Program-made: the position numbers and the translations under genes
In this document: in pieces, positions 51,102 to 64,000 of the stretch
How positions within the stretch are numbered: the stretch's first letter is position 1
How the letters are laid out: each line of letters starts with the position of its first letter
The notes under the pieces: generated by a model
What the model was told of the DNA's origin: nothing
Seen by the model: the letters and a program-made list of their open reading frames with translations, nothing else
Database searches by the model: none
DNA from: Wuchereria bancrofti
Taxonomy: Eukaryota > Nematoda > Chromadorea > Rhabditida > Onchocercidae
Assembly: GCA_005281725.1 (NCBI GenBank)
Contig: SSBO01000012.1
Location: 833,651-897,650, forward strand
Direction of reading: 5' to 3'
Length of the DNA: 64,000 bases

Positions 51102-53147
51102 CACAAATAAAGAAAAGAAAGTAAGGGTAATTGTGATTAGTTTCATGTAAAAACAATACTAATTTTATGTTTTACATAAAATGAATACACCTAAATGGGC
51201 ATTAAAAAGTATTTAAAGTTTATTATGCATGTGTCCAATAAAGAACGAATGAAGTTTTCTATATGATATCAAAAAACTATGCTAAAATTAATATACTTTT
51301 CTAATACATAACTAGTCTAAGTCAATTTAAAAGGATGATCTGTTAGATATATAGTAATGAAAATTTCAATGACAAAATATTTCACTTATAATATAATAGA
51401 TATTTTACTAGCAGTTAATCCTACGATAAACATAAAAAAGCATGAAAAAGAAATATAACATACCATCGATAACCATACTAAAACCAAGAACAAATGTTTT
51501 CTCGCTAACATTGTCTATTCCGAATCCCGTATCTACAACTCGAACTGTCACCTTCTGACCATTTCTAGCTTTTGGTCCTTTACCAGCTTTCAACATCTGA
51601 AATCTATATTCCATTCTGCTGAGCAACTCAATACTAAATTAACAGTAAAGATCCAAAGTTGATTATAATCTAATTATTCTTTTTTTTTGAATCAATTACA
51701 CTATTTAATTAATTTAAACCATCCATCTATTATTTCGTTTATTTGTTTCAACATTTTTTTATTGGAATAACTTGAAAAAAGTTTGACTATTAAAAAAACT
51801 GCATGAGCAATTCGAAAATATATCAAAAGGCATAAATTAATACTGAGGGAAACGAATAATTTAAGTTTAAAGAGCCTTAAATAAATCAGAAAAAAAATGC
51901 AAAAAAATACTAAATGGGATAAACCAGAAACATAAAAGTATGTTAAACGAAATAATTCGATGATGACAAGTCAGATTTAGGCTAAAAATGATAATTATAT
52001 TCAAACGAAATCATTTTATCACTCAGAAATATCTTCATCAAATGATGATATATATGATCATAGCAGTTAATCCTTTCTAATAAGCTAAATAAAACAATCT
52101 TAGTTATACCAGAAAGTTTAACTATTACAAGACCATTATCTTGTTAAATTGAAAAAAACAGTACCTATTAATAAAAGTAAATGTACCTTACAAAATAACT
52201 GCCCACTACCCAAAATATCGTTCCATTCTTCTGTGGATGTACAGCAATGGATGCCATTAGGAACAGAAAGAGATTGTTCCGTACGACATTCTGTTTCAAG
52301 GGCATCACTTGATGGACCTTTTGCTTTTGCTGCCAAAGTCTAAAATACAAAAAAAAAAAAAAAAAAATGATTAAAATGAAATTATTCATTTATGAGAAAT
52401 TTGAAGTACAAGAATTAAAAATTTGCAACTAATTAACAGATGCTGTTCTTTTTTTTCAAATGAAAACATTTTAATTGAATGAAAAAAAAAAAAAAATTAC
52501 ATGTATTCTTGCAACACCAGCTAGATCAGAATCACTTAATGCAGCACGTTCTTCGTCAACAGAACCATCTAACGATGGTTCACCACTGCTCACTGCACGA
52601 CGATGGCAATAATTCTAAAAACAGGTATTTAATATAAACTGCACATTAGCAAAACAACTACTTAATTCTTATCAAATAAGTTACTATCATCTATGCTATT
52701 TCAAATTTTTAAAACATTTTCTTCCTCTCTCTTTCTCTTTCTCTTCCTCTAAAGTTACTTATTTCAATATATAATTTCATATAGATATTATTGAATTTTC
52801 ATATTTCATATAGATATTATTGAATGTATATAGATTTATTTATTACCTGACTAATGCTATTTATCATTATTAATTAGCCATTATCGCAAACGTTATGATT
52901 AAAGCATAAGAGAAAAAATTTCACTAAATACTTTCAAAATTAGCCATATCCATCACAATCGTTATGTATTTTATCAGATAAGAAAATAAGACAAATGTAA
53001 GTAAACAGTAATTAATAAAAGTAATGAAACAAAGAGGAAAAAAAAAAGAATGTAAAATGATAAGCAATTAATAGGAACCTCATCTTTATTATTTGAACCA
53101 GTGAGTCGTAATTCTACGTCATCTTCATTCCAATTACAGGTTGACAT
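49532..53147 (-). CDS. FKBP8/FKBP38-like tail-anchored FKBP-TPR protein
   Basis: Eight exons join in frame: 53147-53079, 52614-52501, 52339-52187, 51596-51464, 51070-50794, 50527-50434, 50090-49923 and 49744-49532 (TAA), giving 406 aa, close to human FKBP8. Layout: acidic/polar N-terminus (1-95), EEWNDILGSGQL (98-109, like EEWLDILGNG of FKBP8), divergent FKBP domain (about 113-208), TPR region (about 223-360), and a hydrophobic anchor (about 383-400) with flanking arginines and a short tail ending MDW. This predicts a mitochondrial or ER outer-surface protein. In the FKBP domain, Trp158 and Tyr181 (FAYGS) persist, but the Phe-Asp pair of the canonical pocket is absent and the usual IPPH reads IPPY, so prolyl-isomerase activity is doubtful, as in FKBP38. 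Known family roles are Hsp90/Bcl-2 binding and mitophagy. The start is the first ATG; the frame is closed by TGA just upstream. Confidence 0.92.
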
Positions 53148-56100
53148 ATCAGAGTCGTTTCCCAATTTTCAGCCGTTTTTTTTTCTTTCTTGTTTTAATA
53201 TTCTAACTTTCCTTCAAGTTTTTATCGTTCTTTAATCGCTTAATTATTTATTCGTTCATTCATCTTTATCAAAAGTTCATAAAAAATCGTAACAAAAGTA
53301 TATGAAAAAATCCAAAAATGTTTAATCGTAATAGATTTATAATAAAGTAATTTTTAACTTAAAATTATCATGTTATAATTAGGGTAGCATCTTTCATTGA
53401 GATTCGATTAGTAGAAGCAAAAATATGGTAGCAAATGAAATAGTTAAATCAAACTGTTGTTAAAATGAACATAAAAGAATAACATCTAAGTTTAGCCAAT
53501 AAAATATTACTATTAAAACAACTAAATAGTATTACTTACAAAACTCAAATAATTTATTAATTACAAAACTTTTTAATTATAGAACTTAATTAATTTATTG
53601 TCTTATTTCATTATATTTATCAAAATAATAATCAGAAATAATCATAAAATTTATCACAAATGCAATAAAAATAAAAAGAAAAAAAAAACTACCAAAATTG
53701 ATTGAATTAAAACAAAACGAAAAACTACAAAAATATCACTATCAATTCATCTAAATATTTTTAAATATTTCATCTAATTTTTAAAAAAAAAAAAATCTAA
53801 TAAAAATATGACAAAACTCATTCGCAGCAAACTTCAGAAATTACAGAGCTGATTGATATGAATGATTGAAATATTAGCGATGAAATTGTAAACTTTCAGC
53901 ATTTACCCACTATGCAATACTTTATGTCTCCGCATTTTATTTTTTAATCAAAAATAAAAAAAATGATTTCAAACTTTTTTTTTTTAAATTGATACTATGA
54001 AAAATATTATTTGAAATTTTCGCCGCTAAAATATATTGAGCTGTTTAAATAAAAAAAGTTTAATTGTTAAGTGTTAAAATAATTTTTCTTTTTTTTTTTG
54101 ATTTTCAAATGATAACAAATTAAAATAAATCTTTTGTTGTTGTTTTTTTCTCTTTTTTTTCGTGTACATTTCTTTTCTTTTTTTCTTTTTTAATTTTAAT
54201 AATTTTTTATAATTTGCAACTCATTCTTCCTTTTTTTTCTTTTTTATTAATTTTATTTTATTTTCTATTATATGTTCATTTTTTCAAATCTCTTATTATT
54301 TCACTAATACTTTTTTTTTTGACTGTTTTAAAAATTTAATTATTTTATACGTTTCCTTTTTCTTTTTAATATTTGAATAGTTTATTGAATATAATCATCC
54401 TTTTAGCTGTGACAATATTTAATTTTGACGTTAAAAAAATATTATTGCTTAATTTATCCAAAATTTTAATTGTTAGCACAGATGCAGTAATAATTTATAT
54501 ATTTATTACTAGCATAATGCATAAAATGTATTATTCTATGTATTAAATGAGAAATAGTTATATAATTTATCATTTTATTATTTGTTTTTTCTTTTCTTTT
54601 TATTTTGTTTTATTTTGTGTTATATATTTATCTTTCAAATCTCCTATTATTTTACTAATATTTTTTACTGCTTAATTCTTTAATTATTTTTAATTATTAT
54701 TTCATTTTTTAATTATTTTACACTTTTATTTAATTATTTTACATTTTTATTTGCTTTTAATTATTGATCTTTTAAATTTAATTATCATTTTTTTTCAAAA
54801 AGAATTCAATTATTTTATATTTTTATTTTTCTATTTTTAATATTTGAATGGTTTCGAAAGTATTTTGGTTTTTTTTGAGTTTTTTTTTTTTTTTATTTGC
54901 ATTTTTTCCATCATTATAATATATCGATCTTCATTATATTTATATCATTAGTTAATATTATTTATTAGCACATACTAAGATATATATATTTCAATTTAAA
55001 TGATAATTCTGAAATTAGTATAAGTGAAATAATAGCTCAAATTTAATCTGAATCTTATAAAATCTCTTTTTTTGACCTTAAACTATAAATAATATTTTGT
55101 TAATATGAAATAAGTTATCAAATTACTTTAAAAAAATTTACTTCAAATTACTTACTCCTAAATTATCAAAATTAACACTCTCTAATTAGCAAAATTTTCC
55201 TATTAAATGGAAACATAATTACTTATTGTAATGGTATGTAATAAAACACTAAAATTTATTACGATTTAATGCAAATTTGTTTTTTAATTTCTATCAGTTC
55301 TATTGAAATTTACCTGAGAAGGTATCTTTTTGCTTGAAATTTACCTAAGATTATTAATTATTCATTGACAAGTAGATATTATTCATATCACAATTAATTA
55401 ATTTGATAATTCATTCGCTCTTAATTTTTTCGTTTTTCTATCAATTCTATTGAAAATTTACCTAAGATGATTATTCATTATTCATTGATATGGTTATCTT
55501 TCTGCCTGAAATTTACCCGAAATTATTCATCATGCATTGACAGGTATTTTTCATATTTCAATTAATTTATTTGATGATACATTCGTTCATGAAAGTAAAC
55601 ATTTATCATCTTTCTTCTTTTTTTTTATTTAATTTCTATTTTCAACTTTTAATTTTTTTTCTCTCTTCTTTTTTTTCCGTTTCATTTATTTTTCATTTTT
55701 CTAGTTTTCCACTCGTACATATTTTTTTAATTTTGAACATTTTCAATTTTCAATTTTTTTGGGTACGGTATATCATACAAAACAAGTATCATCATCAACA
55801 ATAGTTACATCCTTTTTTTCCTTTTTTTTTTTCAATATATGTTGAATGTTTTGGGAATTTTCTTTTTTTTTTTTGTAATTATCAAAAACTTCACAAAAGC
55901 ACATTTTTATCATATCATCAATTTTGAATTGTATTTATCAAAGTAATTTTTTGTGCATAAAAATAATTTCATAATTTTTTAATTTTTATTTCAGATAAAG
56001 ATATATATAAACAAAATAAAATGCGATTAACTTAAAAAAAAAATTCTTAATTTATTTGTTGAATTTTTTTTTCTCTTTATTTTTTTACTATAAAAGGAAA

Positions 56101-57004
56101 GAAAATGTTTTTGATTAAATTAATTAATTCACTATATATATATATATTCCAGTATCAATTTGATCAACTCTTATTTTCCTCTTTTTTTTAACTTAATTTC
56201 ATATTTCAATTAAATAAACTTTCCCCATATCCTACAAAACATTTTGAATTTTATTCTCTCTTTTCTTTCTCTTCCGATCTCTTTTAGTTGATACTAAATA
56301 AAAAAAAAAAACTATTGAAGTGCACTTTTCTTCTAATTTTACGCTATAATCGTTTATTTCCACCCACCTATGAATACGATGAATACAATTGTTCTTATTT
56401 TTTTTTCTTTCTAGGCCAAAATATTTATTGCCTATTTCTACCTTCCAAAAAAAAAAAAAAAAACAAAAGAGAAAGAGAGAGAGAGAGAGGGAGAGAGGGT
56501 GAAGAAAGAAAGAAAGAAAAGAGCATTCCAAAATAAACGATACACATTGCTTAAAAAACTGTTATTTTTTGAGAATCATTCCTTTCCATTCATTATGTAC
56601 GAATGTAAAATGCAAAAGAATGAGCAAGAAAATTTGTGAGCGATCATTTTCTATAATCTTTTCAATTTTTCTTTTTTCTTTTTCATATATATATTTGTAT
56701 CGAAATTTTATATCTTTCCTTTCCTTTCTTTTTTTTTTTTTCATCAATGATAAAAATGAATGGGAAGAATCAATAATATATTTAATATGGAAGTAGGAAG
56801 AGGAGGAATGAGAAAGATAAGAAGAAAAGGAAGGGGAGGGGGTAAATAAGGTGAGGGGGAGGGGGTCGAAAATCGAAGAACATCTCATAAATGATTGTTT
56901 AATATTGGCATACCTTTTTTTTTTTTTTTACATTTCTCACTCTTCCGTTTTCTTCTCAATTTCAATACCTGTTGTAAAATATGTTACATTTTTAAATAGC
57001 ACTA

Positions 57005-57400
57005 ATCATTATAAATCATCATCATTGTAATTGTATTCGTTATTATCATCATCATTGTAATTGTGTTCGTTATTATCATCATCATTGTCATTAGCATCAT
57101 CATCATCATCATTATCACCATCATCATCATCACAACCATAATCGTAATCATAATCACTATTATCTAATCATTATAATTTATCAGCATTATCTAATCATCC
57201 TATTCATCATCATTACAATCATTATTATCGCCTAATGATCATTATTAGCATAAACCTATTATCATCTTAATCGTCATCATCACCATTTAATCATCGCAAC
57301 TAATAACTATCATTATCACCAGTCGCTATCATTATCGTAATCGTCATCACAATCGTTATTTAATCATCATTATGATCATCATCTAATTATCATTAACATC
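57005..57400. repeat. (ATC)n-type trinucleotide tract, ~400 bp
   Basis: Long imperfect run of ATC/ATT triplets with a repeated TGTAATTGTATTCGTTATT-type block near 57022-57078. Less A/T-skewed than its flanks only because of the ATC unit. Confidence 0.93.
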
Positions 57401-59716
57401 AGCCCATACACCGCATGTCTTTCATACCTATACTGATAGATCAGGAATTTTACACTTTAAATAGCACATTTATCATTACCATCCATCATCATAATTATCA
57501 CAACTACTATTATTATCATTTATTATCAACATTATCTTATATCTTCTATCTTTCATACCTGCTATACTTGTTAGATGTGAAATATTATATAATTTGTAGT
57601 AAACTGTTATATTTTAAAATAACAAAATTGTCTATTATTAGAATGACAAAATGTATGAAATGATTTTAATAAAATAATGAATAAATTAATTATATCAAAT
57701 TTCCAATGATTAAATAATTTAATGAATGAAAAAAAAAACGATCATAATGGAAATGTGAGAATTTGATAAATTATTACAAAATATCTATATGATAGAAAAT
57801 AGAAAGAAATTAAAATTTTCCATCCTCTTTCATATTTTTTTTTTTAAAAGAAGGAAGTAATTTATAAAAGAAACCTGAAAATGTTTTTCACTCCACTGCT
57901 GCTCCTCGTTTTCATTTCACTCCACCCTTCTTCATCTTATCATTTTTCCTCTAGTGTGATGCTAAAGAAGAAGAATGATAGTTTACAGATTGTTATCAAT
58001 TGATAAAAAAAAAAAGAAAGAAAGAAAAAAAAATAATAGACATTTTTGTTCATTTTCATTGCTTCATTTGTAAATGATTCCTTATATTTTGCGCATTTTT
58101 TTCAACAATTTTCCTATCCTGTTTTTGAAATTTTTCTTTTTTTAAGCAATTCCTTCACTTTTATTTCTTTCAAAATAATTATTTTTGTTTTATTTTAATA
58201 TTTCCTTTTTTTCCACCTATTTTCTTAATAATTATTTTACAATGTTAACAAATTAGATAATTATCAATTACAAAATTCAAATTAATAGCTGAAAAATTTA
58301 AGACAAATTTTCGATATGAATAAGATTTTTTTTTTTTTGTTAGCATTACAGATTGCTCACATTTTTCTTTTTTTGTGTAAATAAAATTTCATACCTTATG
58401 AAATATTTTTTTGTCGAATTATTAGAATAATTTTATCATATTTTTACGATGAATAAATTTTATGGTATTTATACTTCTAATATTTTTCTAAAAAGATAAC
58501 AATGTTATTCATCAGACTTATGTATGGTTTATATTTATGAGATAATTTTTTAAACTTTTTTAATTTTTTTCCCCGTAATTAAACATGATATTACAACAAA
58601 TAAGAATTTTATTGAAAATGTCTTACATTTATCTACTACTATTTCATATTTTTTTTTTTATTATTACTTTAAAAAAAAATTTGTTTTTATTTGTTTTTAT
58701 TACTTTAAAAAAAAATTTTTTTTCAAGCTCATTATTGTATAGCTAATTTAATAAATAACTTTATTATATTATCATAAGCTTTAGATAGTTAAAAACTTAG
58801 CTTAAATCATACTACATTATATTATTATTATATTATTGTACTATATTATTCTATTATTTTTCACATTTTATAAATCATTCATATAGCAATAAAATTTTGT
58901 TAAACGTATAATCATATTTTCATTTTGTAAAATTGAGAAATAAATAAGAGGAGGAAAAATTTCTTTTCACTGATAATGCTTCTTCATTTTCTTATCTTCT
59001 TTATCAGTGAAAGAAAAATTTATTTTTGTCGTTTCCATCATCGATATATGTATATATTTTTTTTCATATTTGACAATCATACCTATAAAGCTTATCAAAT
59101 TGTATAATTTAATAATACTTCATATTTCTATTTTAGGAATGGAATATTTTCCAAGAAAGTATATTTCTAATAATAGCATTATGATAAGCTATTATTTGGA
59201 ATATCTGATAAGCTTTTTGTAATATCATTTGTTTTCCTTTATTTAGCTAATTTAACTTCCTTTTTTTTTTTTTGAATTTACTTGTTTTAGCACTACTCTA
59301 AAACATATTATTAATTAATTTATTTCCTATTCAAAGATGATAATGCAAGAATGTAAAAGTTAATAAATTGTTTAGTTGTTTTTTTTTTTAATCATGATTT
59401 TTTTAAACAAGTTAAATGATTATTATATTCTCAATCATTAAAAAATATCAGTGCACAATGATTAGCCTAATTCATCTTTATTATTATAGTATTAAATTTA
59501 ATTTTTATTTTTCTAACTTTGTTCACGTATCATACGTAATAAATTATACTAACTATTCACTAAAGGCAAATAATCTATAAATAATAAATGAAATAAATAA
59601 ATATGAAAGAATTATATTATTGTAATTGATTTTTAAGTTATGATTTCTTCATATTTATATAGGTATATTACATTGCTAATCATTTAAATAATCGGAATAT
59701 GTTATTAACTTTATTT

Positions 59717-59790
59717 GGTTATTGTTATTGTTGTTATTGTTTGTTATTGTTGTTGTTGTTGTTATACTGTTATTGTTTGTGTTATTACTG
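59717..59790. repeat. TTG/TTA trinucleotide tract
   Basis: GTTATTGTTATTGTTGTT-type repeat. On the minus strand it reads as Asn/Thr runs in an otherwise featureless open frame. Confidence 0.9.
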
Positions 59791-61767
59791 AGATGTTTGA
59801 AGTTGTGATGAAAAAGAAAGAAAAAAAAAGCTATCAATAAAGCATTAGTAATAAATTGATAAATTGAAGTAATATCAATTGTAAGATTGAATGAATAATC
59901 ATTCATATTAAATTTAATCAGGCATTTATTAGAAAAAAATTTTATTTTATAGCATAAAAATTTAATTAAACAAGATATTTGTAAACAAACACATAATGTC
60001 TAATATTAATCTTTTTTTTTTCAAATGTAAAAAACAAAAAAAAATTCAAACTAATTTAAATCAAAATAAAGAATTTTTATTTTCTTTTTATAATTTTAAA
60101 CGAATAATAATAATAATAAGCCATTCATCATTTTTTATAAAACTGTGGAATGTTTTTCCTTATAAAATTACGAAATATTTTTTTTTTTATTTTATATATT
60201 TTACAAAATTATATTTTCATACTTTATTATAGTTTTCATTTGTTTCAAAATTACATTTTTTTCATATTAAATTGTATTAGAATATTAAAATCATGTTTTT
60301 CTTTTTTAATTATTTATTTTACATGTTTTACAAAATTACCAAATATTTTTGCTTTATAAAATTTATCTTCAAACAAAAAAAAAATGTAACAAAACGATGT
60401 CACAATGGTAGTAATAGATGGTGTAATGAACAAATAGAAACGAAAAGATACAAAAAAAAAAAGAAATAGGTTAAAAGTTAGTTCTTTCTTTTTTTTCTTT
60501 CTCTTATTTTAGGTTCAATTGAAATATTTGGTTCAATTCAAATTTTCAAATTCAGTTTTAAACTTCCGATTCAATTCGGTTTTTTTTTCGGCACAAATTT
60601 AAATTCTTGCTTTCAATTCAATTCTTTTGGTTTAATTCAATTTTTTTCAATTCAATTTAAAATTTTTCCAATTTAATTATTTTTTTTTTTAATTTTTTTA
60701 CAATTCATTGTTAACTTACTCATCCATTATACATTCATTTTGTAATAAAAGAAAAGATAGGAGAGTGAAATAAAGTGCAAAAATGACAAAAAAACAAAAA
60801 AAAAAAAGGAAAGAAAGGAAAAAAGAAGGAAGAAAAGGAAGAAGAGAAAAAAGAGGAGGGAGAGAGAGAGAAGAAGAGAGAAAGACGAACCATTAACAGG
60901 TTTCCCTTCTCTTTCTCTCTCTCTCTCTCTTTAAATCATATCACAAAATTATTTGTGAAATACAACTTAGATATGTTAGGTAGTAGTAGTATCAGCAATA
61001 GCAAATAACAGCTAGTACCAAAAAAAAAAATTTTTTTTTTTTAAAATAGGGTACCAATTTTCTTTTTTAAATAGTAACAAACATTTATTATCAAATCAAT
61101 TCATCTTTTCCTCTTCAAGAAAATATATTTCATTTTTTTAAAAATCTTTCTTCCCCTTCTTCCTCTCCCTCTCTCTCTCTCTCCATTTCTGTTTGTTTGT
61201 TTACTACAATGGATGTGTTATTTTTGTTTTGTTTTGTTTTTTTTTTTACTCATGTAGTTTTTCCATCGCACTGTTTCTTTCTTTCTTTTCATCTTCTCTT
61301 TTTATATTACTCACCATTTAAATAAATCATTCTCCTCTCTCTCCCTCTCTCTCTCTCTCTTATTCTTTTCATTATCCTTATTTTATCATATATAACATTT
61401 TTTTGTCATCATTTGGTTTTTTTTTTTCAAACATGTTGTGTTATTGCATGAAATTGGATAAATTCATTTTCAATATTAACTTTACTTGTTTACTTATTTG
61501 TTTACTTACCTAAAATTAATTTCATCTAAACTATATCATTTTTAAGTGTAAAAAAGTATGAGTAAATTAGGAATTGTAAATGAAAGATGATATTTTATTT
61601 GGAATAAAAAGGATAAACTTATCGTTCCATTTTATCTTAAAATATAATAAAAAATCAATCGATCATTAATATATTTTATCAGTAAACAATTTGAAATTAA
61701 TCAAAATTTGTTTTAATGTTTGCCTACAAAACAAGAAATTGATGATATATATATATAATATATACTT

Positions 61768-61912
61768 CAGGACTGAATTTACTCGAGGACTAAATTTAAT
61801 TGAGAACTAAATTTTCATTTGAGAATTAAATTTTTACTTCAGAACTAAGTGTACTTGAGGATTAAATTTTTACTTGAGAACTAAATTTTTACTCGAGAAT
61901 TAAATTTACGTT
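61768..61912. repeat. ~20-bp minisatellite, about seven units
   Basis: Units like GAGAACTAAATTTTTACTT with GAGGACT, GAGAATT and CTCGAG variants. Confidence 0.92.
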
Positions 61913-62896
61913 ACCTTATCATTTCCAATCCTTTCAACTATATTTTAGTTTAAAAATTTTTTTCTATTAGTTGAAATATTCCTTCCTTTTTTTTCCTCCC
62001 TTCCCTTCCATTCTTCCTAATTGTAGCAAAATGGGCGCTTTTGTTCGAATTGGTTGAATGATTAGTCATCTCTTCCATTTCTCATCTCTTCTTCTTTTTA
62101 TAAAACATACCTTTTTTTTCCTCTTTCTTTCTTCATGATTATTCATTTGTTATGTGTGCATGAGCATGTGCGTGTGCATGTGCGTCTGCATGTGTATGTG
62201 CATGTGCACGCACATACACATGCACATATTTGTAGGAGTAGTTTTAATAGCTAATTGAGAGAATTATTAGTTGATAAGATAAAAAAGAATATATGTTTAT
62301 TATACACATATTATTGTTTATTTAATTGTTTACTATTAATTAATAAATGAAAATGATAATGCTATTCTTTTTTTTATTATTTAGGAAATAGATGAAAAAG
62401 AAATGATTGGTATGAGAAATACTCGTACCTATAATTTTTGCAACTATTTTATCCTACCATTTCCTTTATCTTTTTTTCTTGTTTTATTTTTGATTAGGAT
62501 TAGTTTTTTTTTTTTTTTTTTTTATTTCATTAGTTTTATCTTTCCTCTTCTGAAATTTAATTTTCTCTTTTTTTTTTGCTCTTTTTCATTACTGTTTCGA
62601 ATTTTCTTTTTTCTCTTCTAATTTTCATATTGATATTTCAAGCCGGATGACGTGACAGGTGTATATTATTCTTTTCGGGGATTGATTTTCTTTTTTTTTT
62701 TTTTTAATTATTTATAAATATACAATAAGCTTATTATGGGGCAATTTGAACAACCAAATTTATTTAGATAATATGAATGAATGTTAATTAACATCTATTA
62801 TTAACATATATAAATTAAAAGTAATTGATGAATGTATTCAATCAATTGATATATTATTGATAGTGGTGTAATACTCATAAATATTTGCTATGTGAA

Positions 62897-63080
62897 ATAT
62901 TTCATTTCGCGTATTTCTGTCAAAATATTTCATTTTATTTGTTTCTACCAAAATATTTCATTTCATTTCATATATTTCATTTATTTCTATCAAAATATTT
63001 CATTTCATATATTTCATTTATTTCTATCAAAATATTCCATTTCGTATATTTCCATTAAAATATTTCATTTCATATATTAT
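62897..63080. repeat. ~40-bp minisatellite with ATTTCATTT core
   Basis: Repeated ATTTCTATCAAAATATTTCA and ATTTCATATATTTC blocks. A Phe/Ile/Ser-rich plus-strand open frame across it is a by-product. Confidence 0.92.
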
Positions 63081-64000
63081 CTCAAAATTCCAAGTATCAT
63101 CAGAATGCTACTAATATAGCAGTGAATTGGAAAAATTTACTTCGATAAAATTATTCTTTCATACTATGATGTGAATAATTTCTTGAATTTCTCGATTTCC
63201 CAATGTGAATAATTTCCAGAAATAAGCTTGCGAAAGTTTTTTCTTTTTTTTCAAAAAAAAGATAGTACTTATTTATGTAAAAGTTTACAACCGAAATTAA
63301 AATGAAATTGTTCGCAAATTCTAACACATCATTGAATATTTTAGCAGTATACAATCATAAAAAAGAGAAAATTAACACAAATATTGTTATAGAATTGTGA
63401 TTAGATAATTCGTCAAAATTTATTTCTTAAATTGTATTTTATAGTTTTAATAATTCATAATGTAATTATTCATTAAAATTACTCTTATTTAATGTATTTA
63501 AGAAGTGCTAATCTAAGGGATATGTTGGATTATATTGGAAGAGTATAAATTCAATAACTTTATATTCTTTTATGATTTACTAATATGTTAATAAGTTCCT
63601 GAAATAAGCTTGTATAAGTTTTTAAAAAAGTAATTCTTATATAAAAGTAATTTTTTTGTTTTTGATTTATGTAAAAGTAAATTTTTGCCACTTTTTTCCC
63701 TAACAATTAATTGTATTTTAAATGATTATACCCTGAAAATGATTCCAATTGTTTAATAGATTAAAAAAAAGTATGGACTTCATCTAGTATATGTATATAT
63801 TCTATTTGATCTATTTCACGTGAGATTATATATTTACGTGAAAATTTTTATTATTCATTATTTGGTTAGTGAGAAATTTGCACGTATCCTTTTCAAATTT
63901 TACAATTTTTATTTTCATAATGGAATCAAAACAGCAATGAGAAGAAATTTACTATTTCTTTTAATCGATTTATTATGATAATGGAATAAAATGAATGTGA

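Larger units (their letters stand above)
53166..64000. other. Gene-empty repeat-rich region upstream of FKBP8
   Basis: No exon was supported on either strand. The proximal few hundred bases should hold the FKBP8 promoter but show no clear motif. The remainder is poly-T-rich sequence, ATC trinucleotides, CT/GA tracts and two minisatellites. None of the CAGATGG E-boxes seen around ztf-11 occur here. Confidence 0.7.

Noticed and set aside
52201..52230. WNDI in FKBP8 homologue as an LC3-interacting motif
   Set aside because: The same position in human FKBP8 is the conserved EEWLDILGNG linker, not its mapped LIR.
57415..57663. 82-codon plus-strand frame after the ATC tract
   Set aside because: His/Tyr/Leu-rich repeat translation with no splice structure.

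Overview
The window looks like a nuclear chromosome segment of a nematode, probably a spirurid/filarial-type (clade III) species. It is extremely A+T-rich, crowded with homopolymers and microsatellites, and its genes are split into many small exons. The splice acceptors are the nematode T-rich TTTCAG type. Species cannot be fixed from sequence alone.

Three protein-coding genes can be rebuilt exon by exon with fully compatible splice phases. (1) 13271-24030, minus strand: a MYT1/NZF-family transcription factor, orthologue-like to C. elegans ztf-11. It has seven exons (633 aa), two CCHHC zinc fingers, two basic stretches, a CtBP-type PLDLT motif, Thr/Ser-rich linkers and a Leu/Gln-rich C-terminal helix. 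(2) 44329-48996, plus strand: a CLN3 (battenin) homologue with 14 exons and 445 aa, a polytopic endolysosomal membrane protein that keeps an acidic dileucine sorting motif. (3) 49532-53147, minus strand: an FKBP8/FKBP38-like tail-anchored immunophilin with 8 exons and 406 aa (divergent FKBP domain, TPRs, C-terminal membrane anchor). CLN3 and FKBP8 are convergent with about 0.5 kb between stop codons. ztf-11 and CLN3 are divergent across about 20 kb of non-coding DNA.

The rest is non-coding. 1-1893 holds two apparently identical ~720-bp copies (period 1171) beside an assembly gap at 1980-2021. 2022-13270 and 24033-43970 flank ztf-11 and are gene-empty, but hold short GC-richer islands. Several islands carry the same extended E-box, GACCATCTG, or related CAGATGG/GCAGSTG sites expected for proneural bHLH factors. 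One island in a ztf-11 intron (17960-18131) combines this E-box, a POU octamer, nuclear-receptor half-sites and a perfect 12-bp GC-rich hairpin. These E-boxes all lie in the first ~36 kb around ztf-11; I found none in the last 28 kb. That clustering is the most interesting signal in the window. 53166-64000 is repeat-rich and I see no gene in it.

No tRNA, rRNA, CRISPR array, operon or intact mobile element was recognised. The three genes do not form a pathway. ztf-11 is a neurogenic repressor in an isolated regulatory landscape; the other two are housekeeping organelle-membrane genes.
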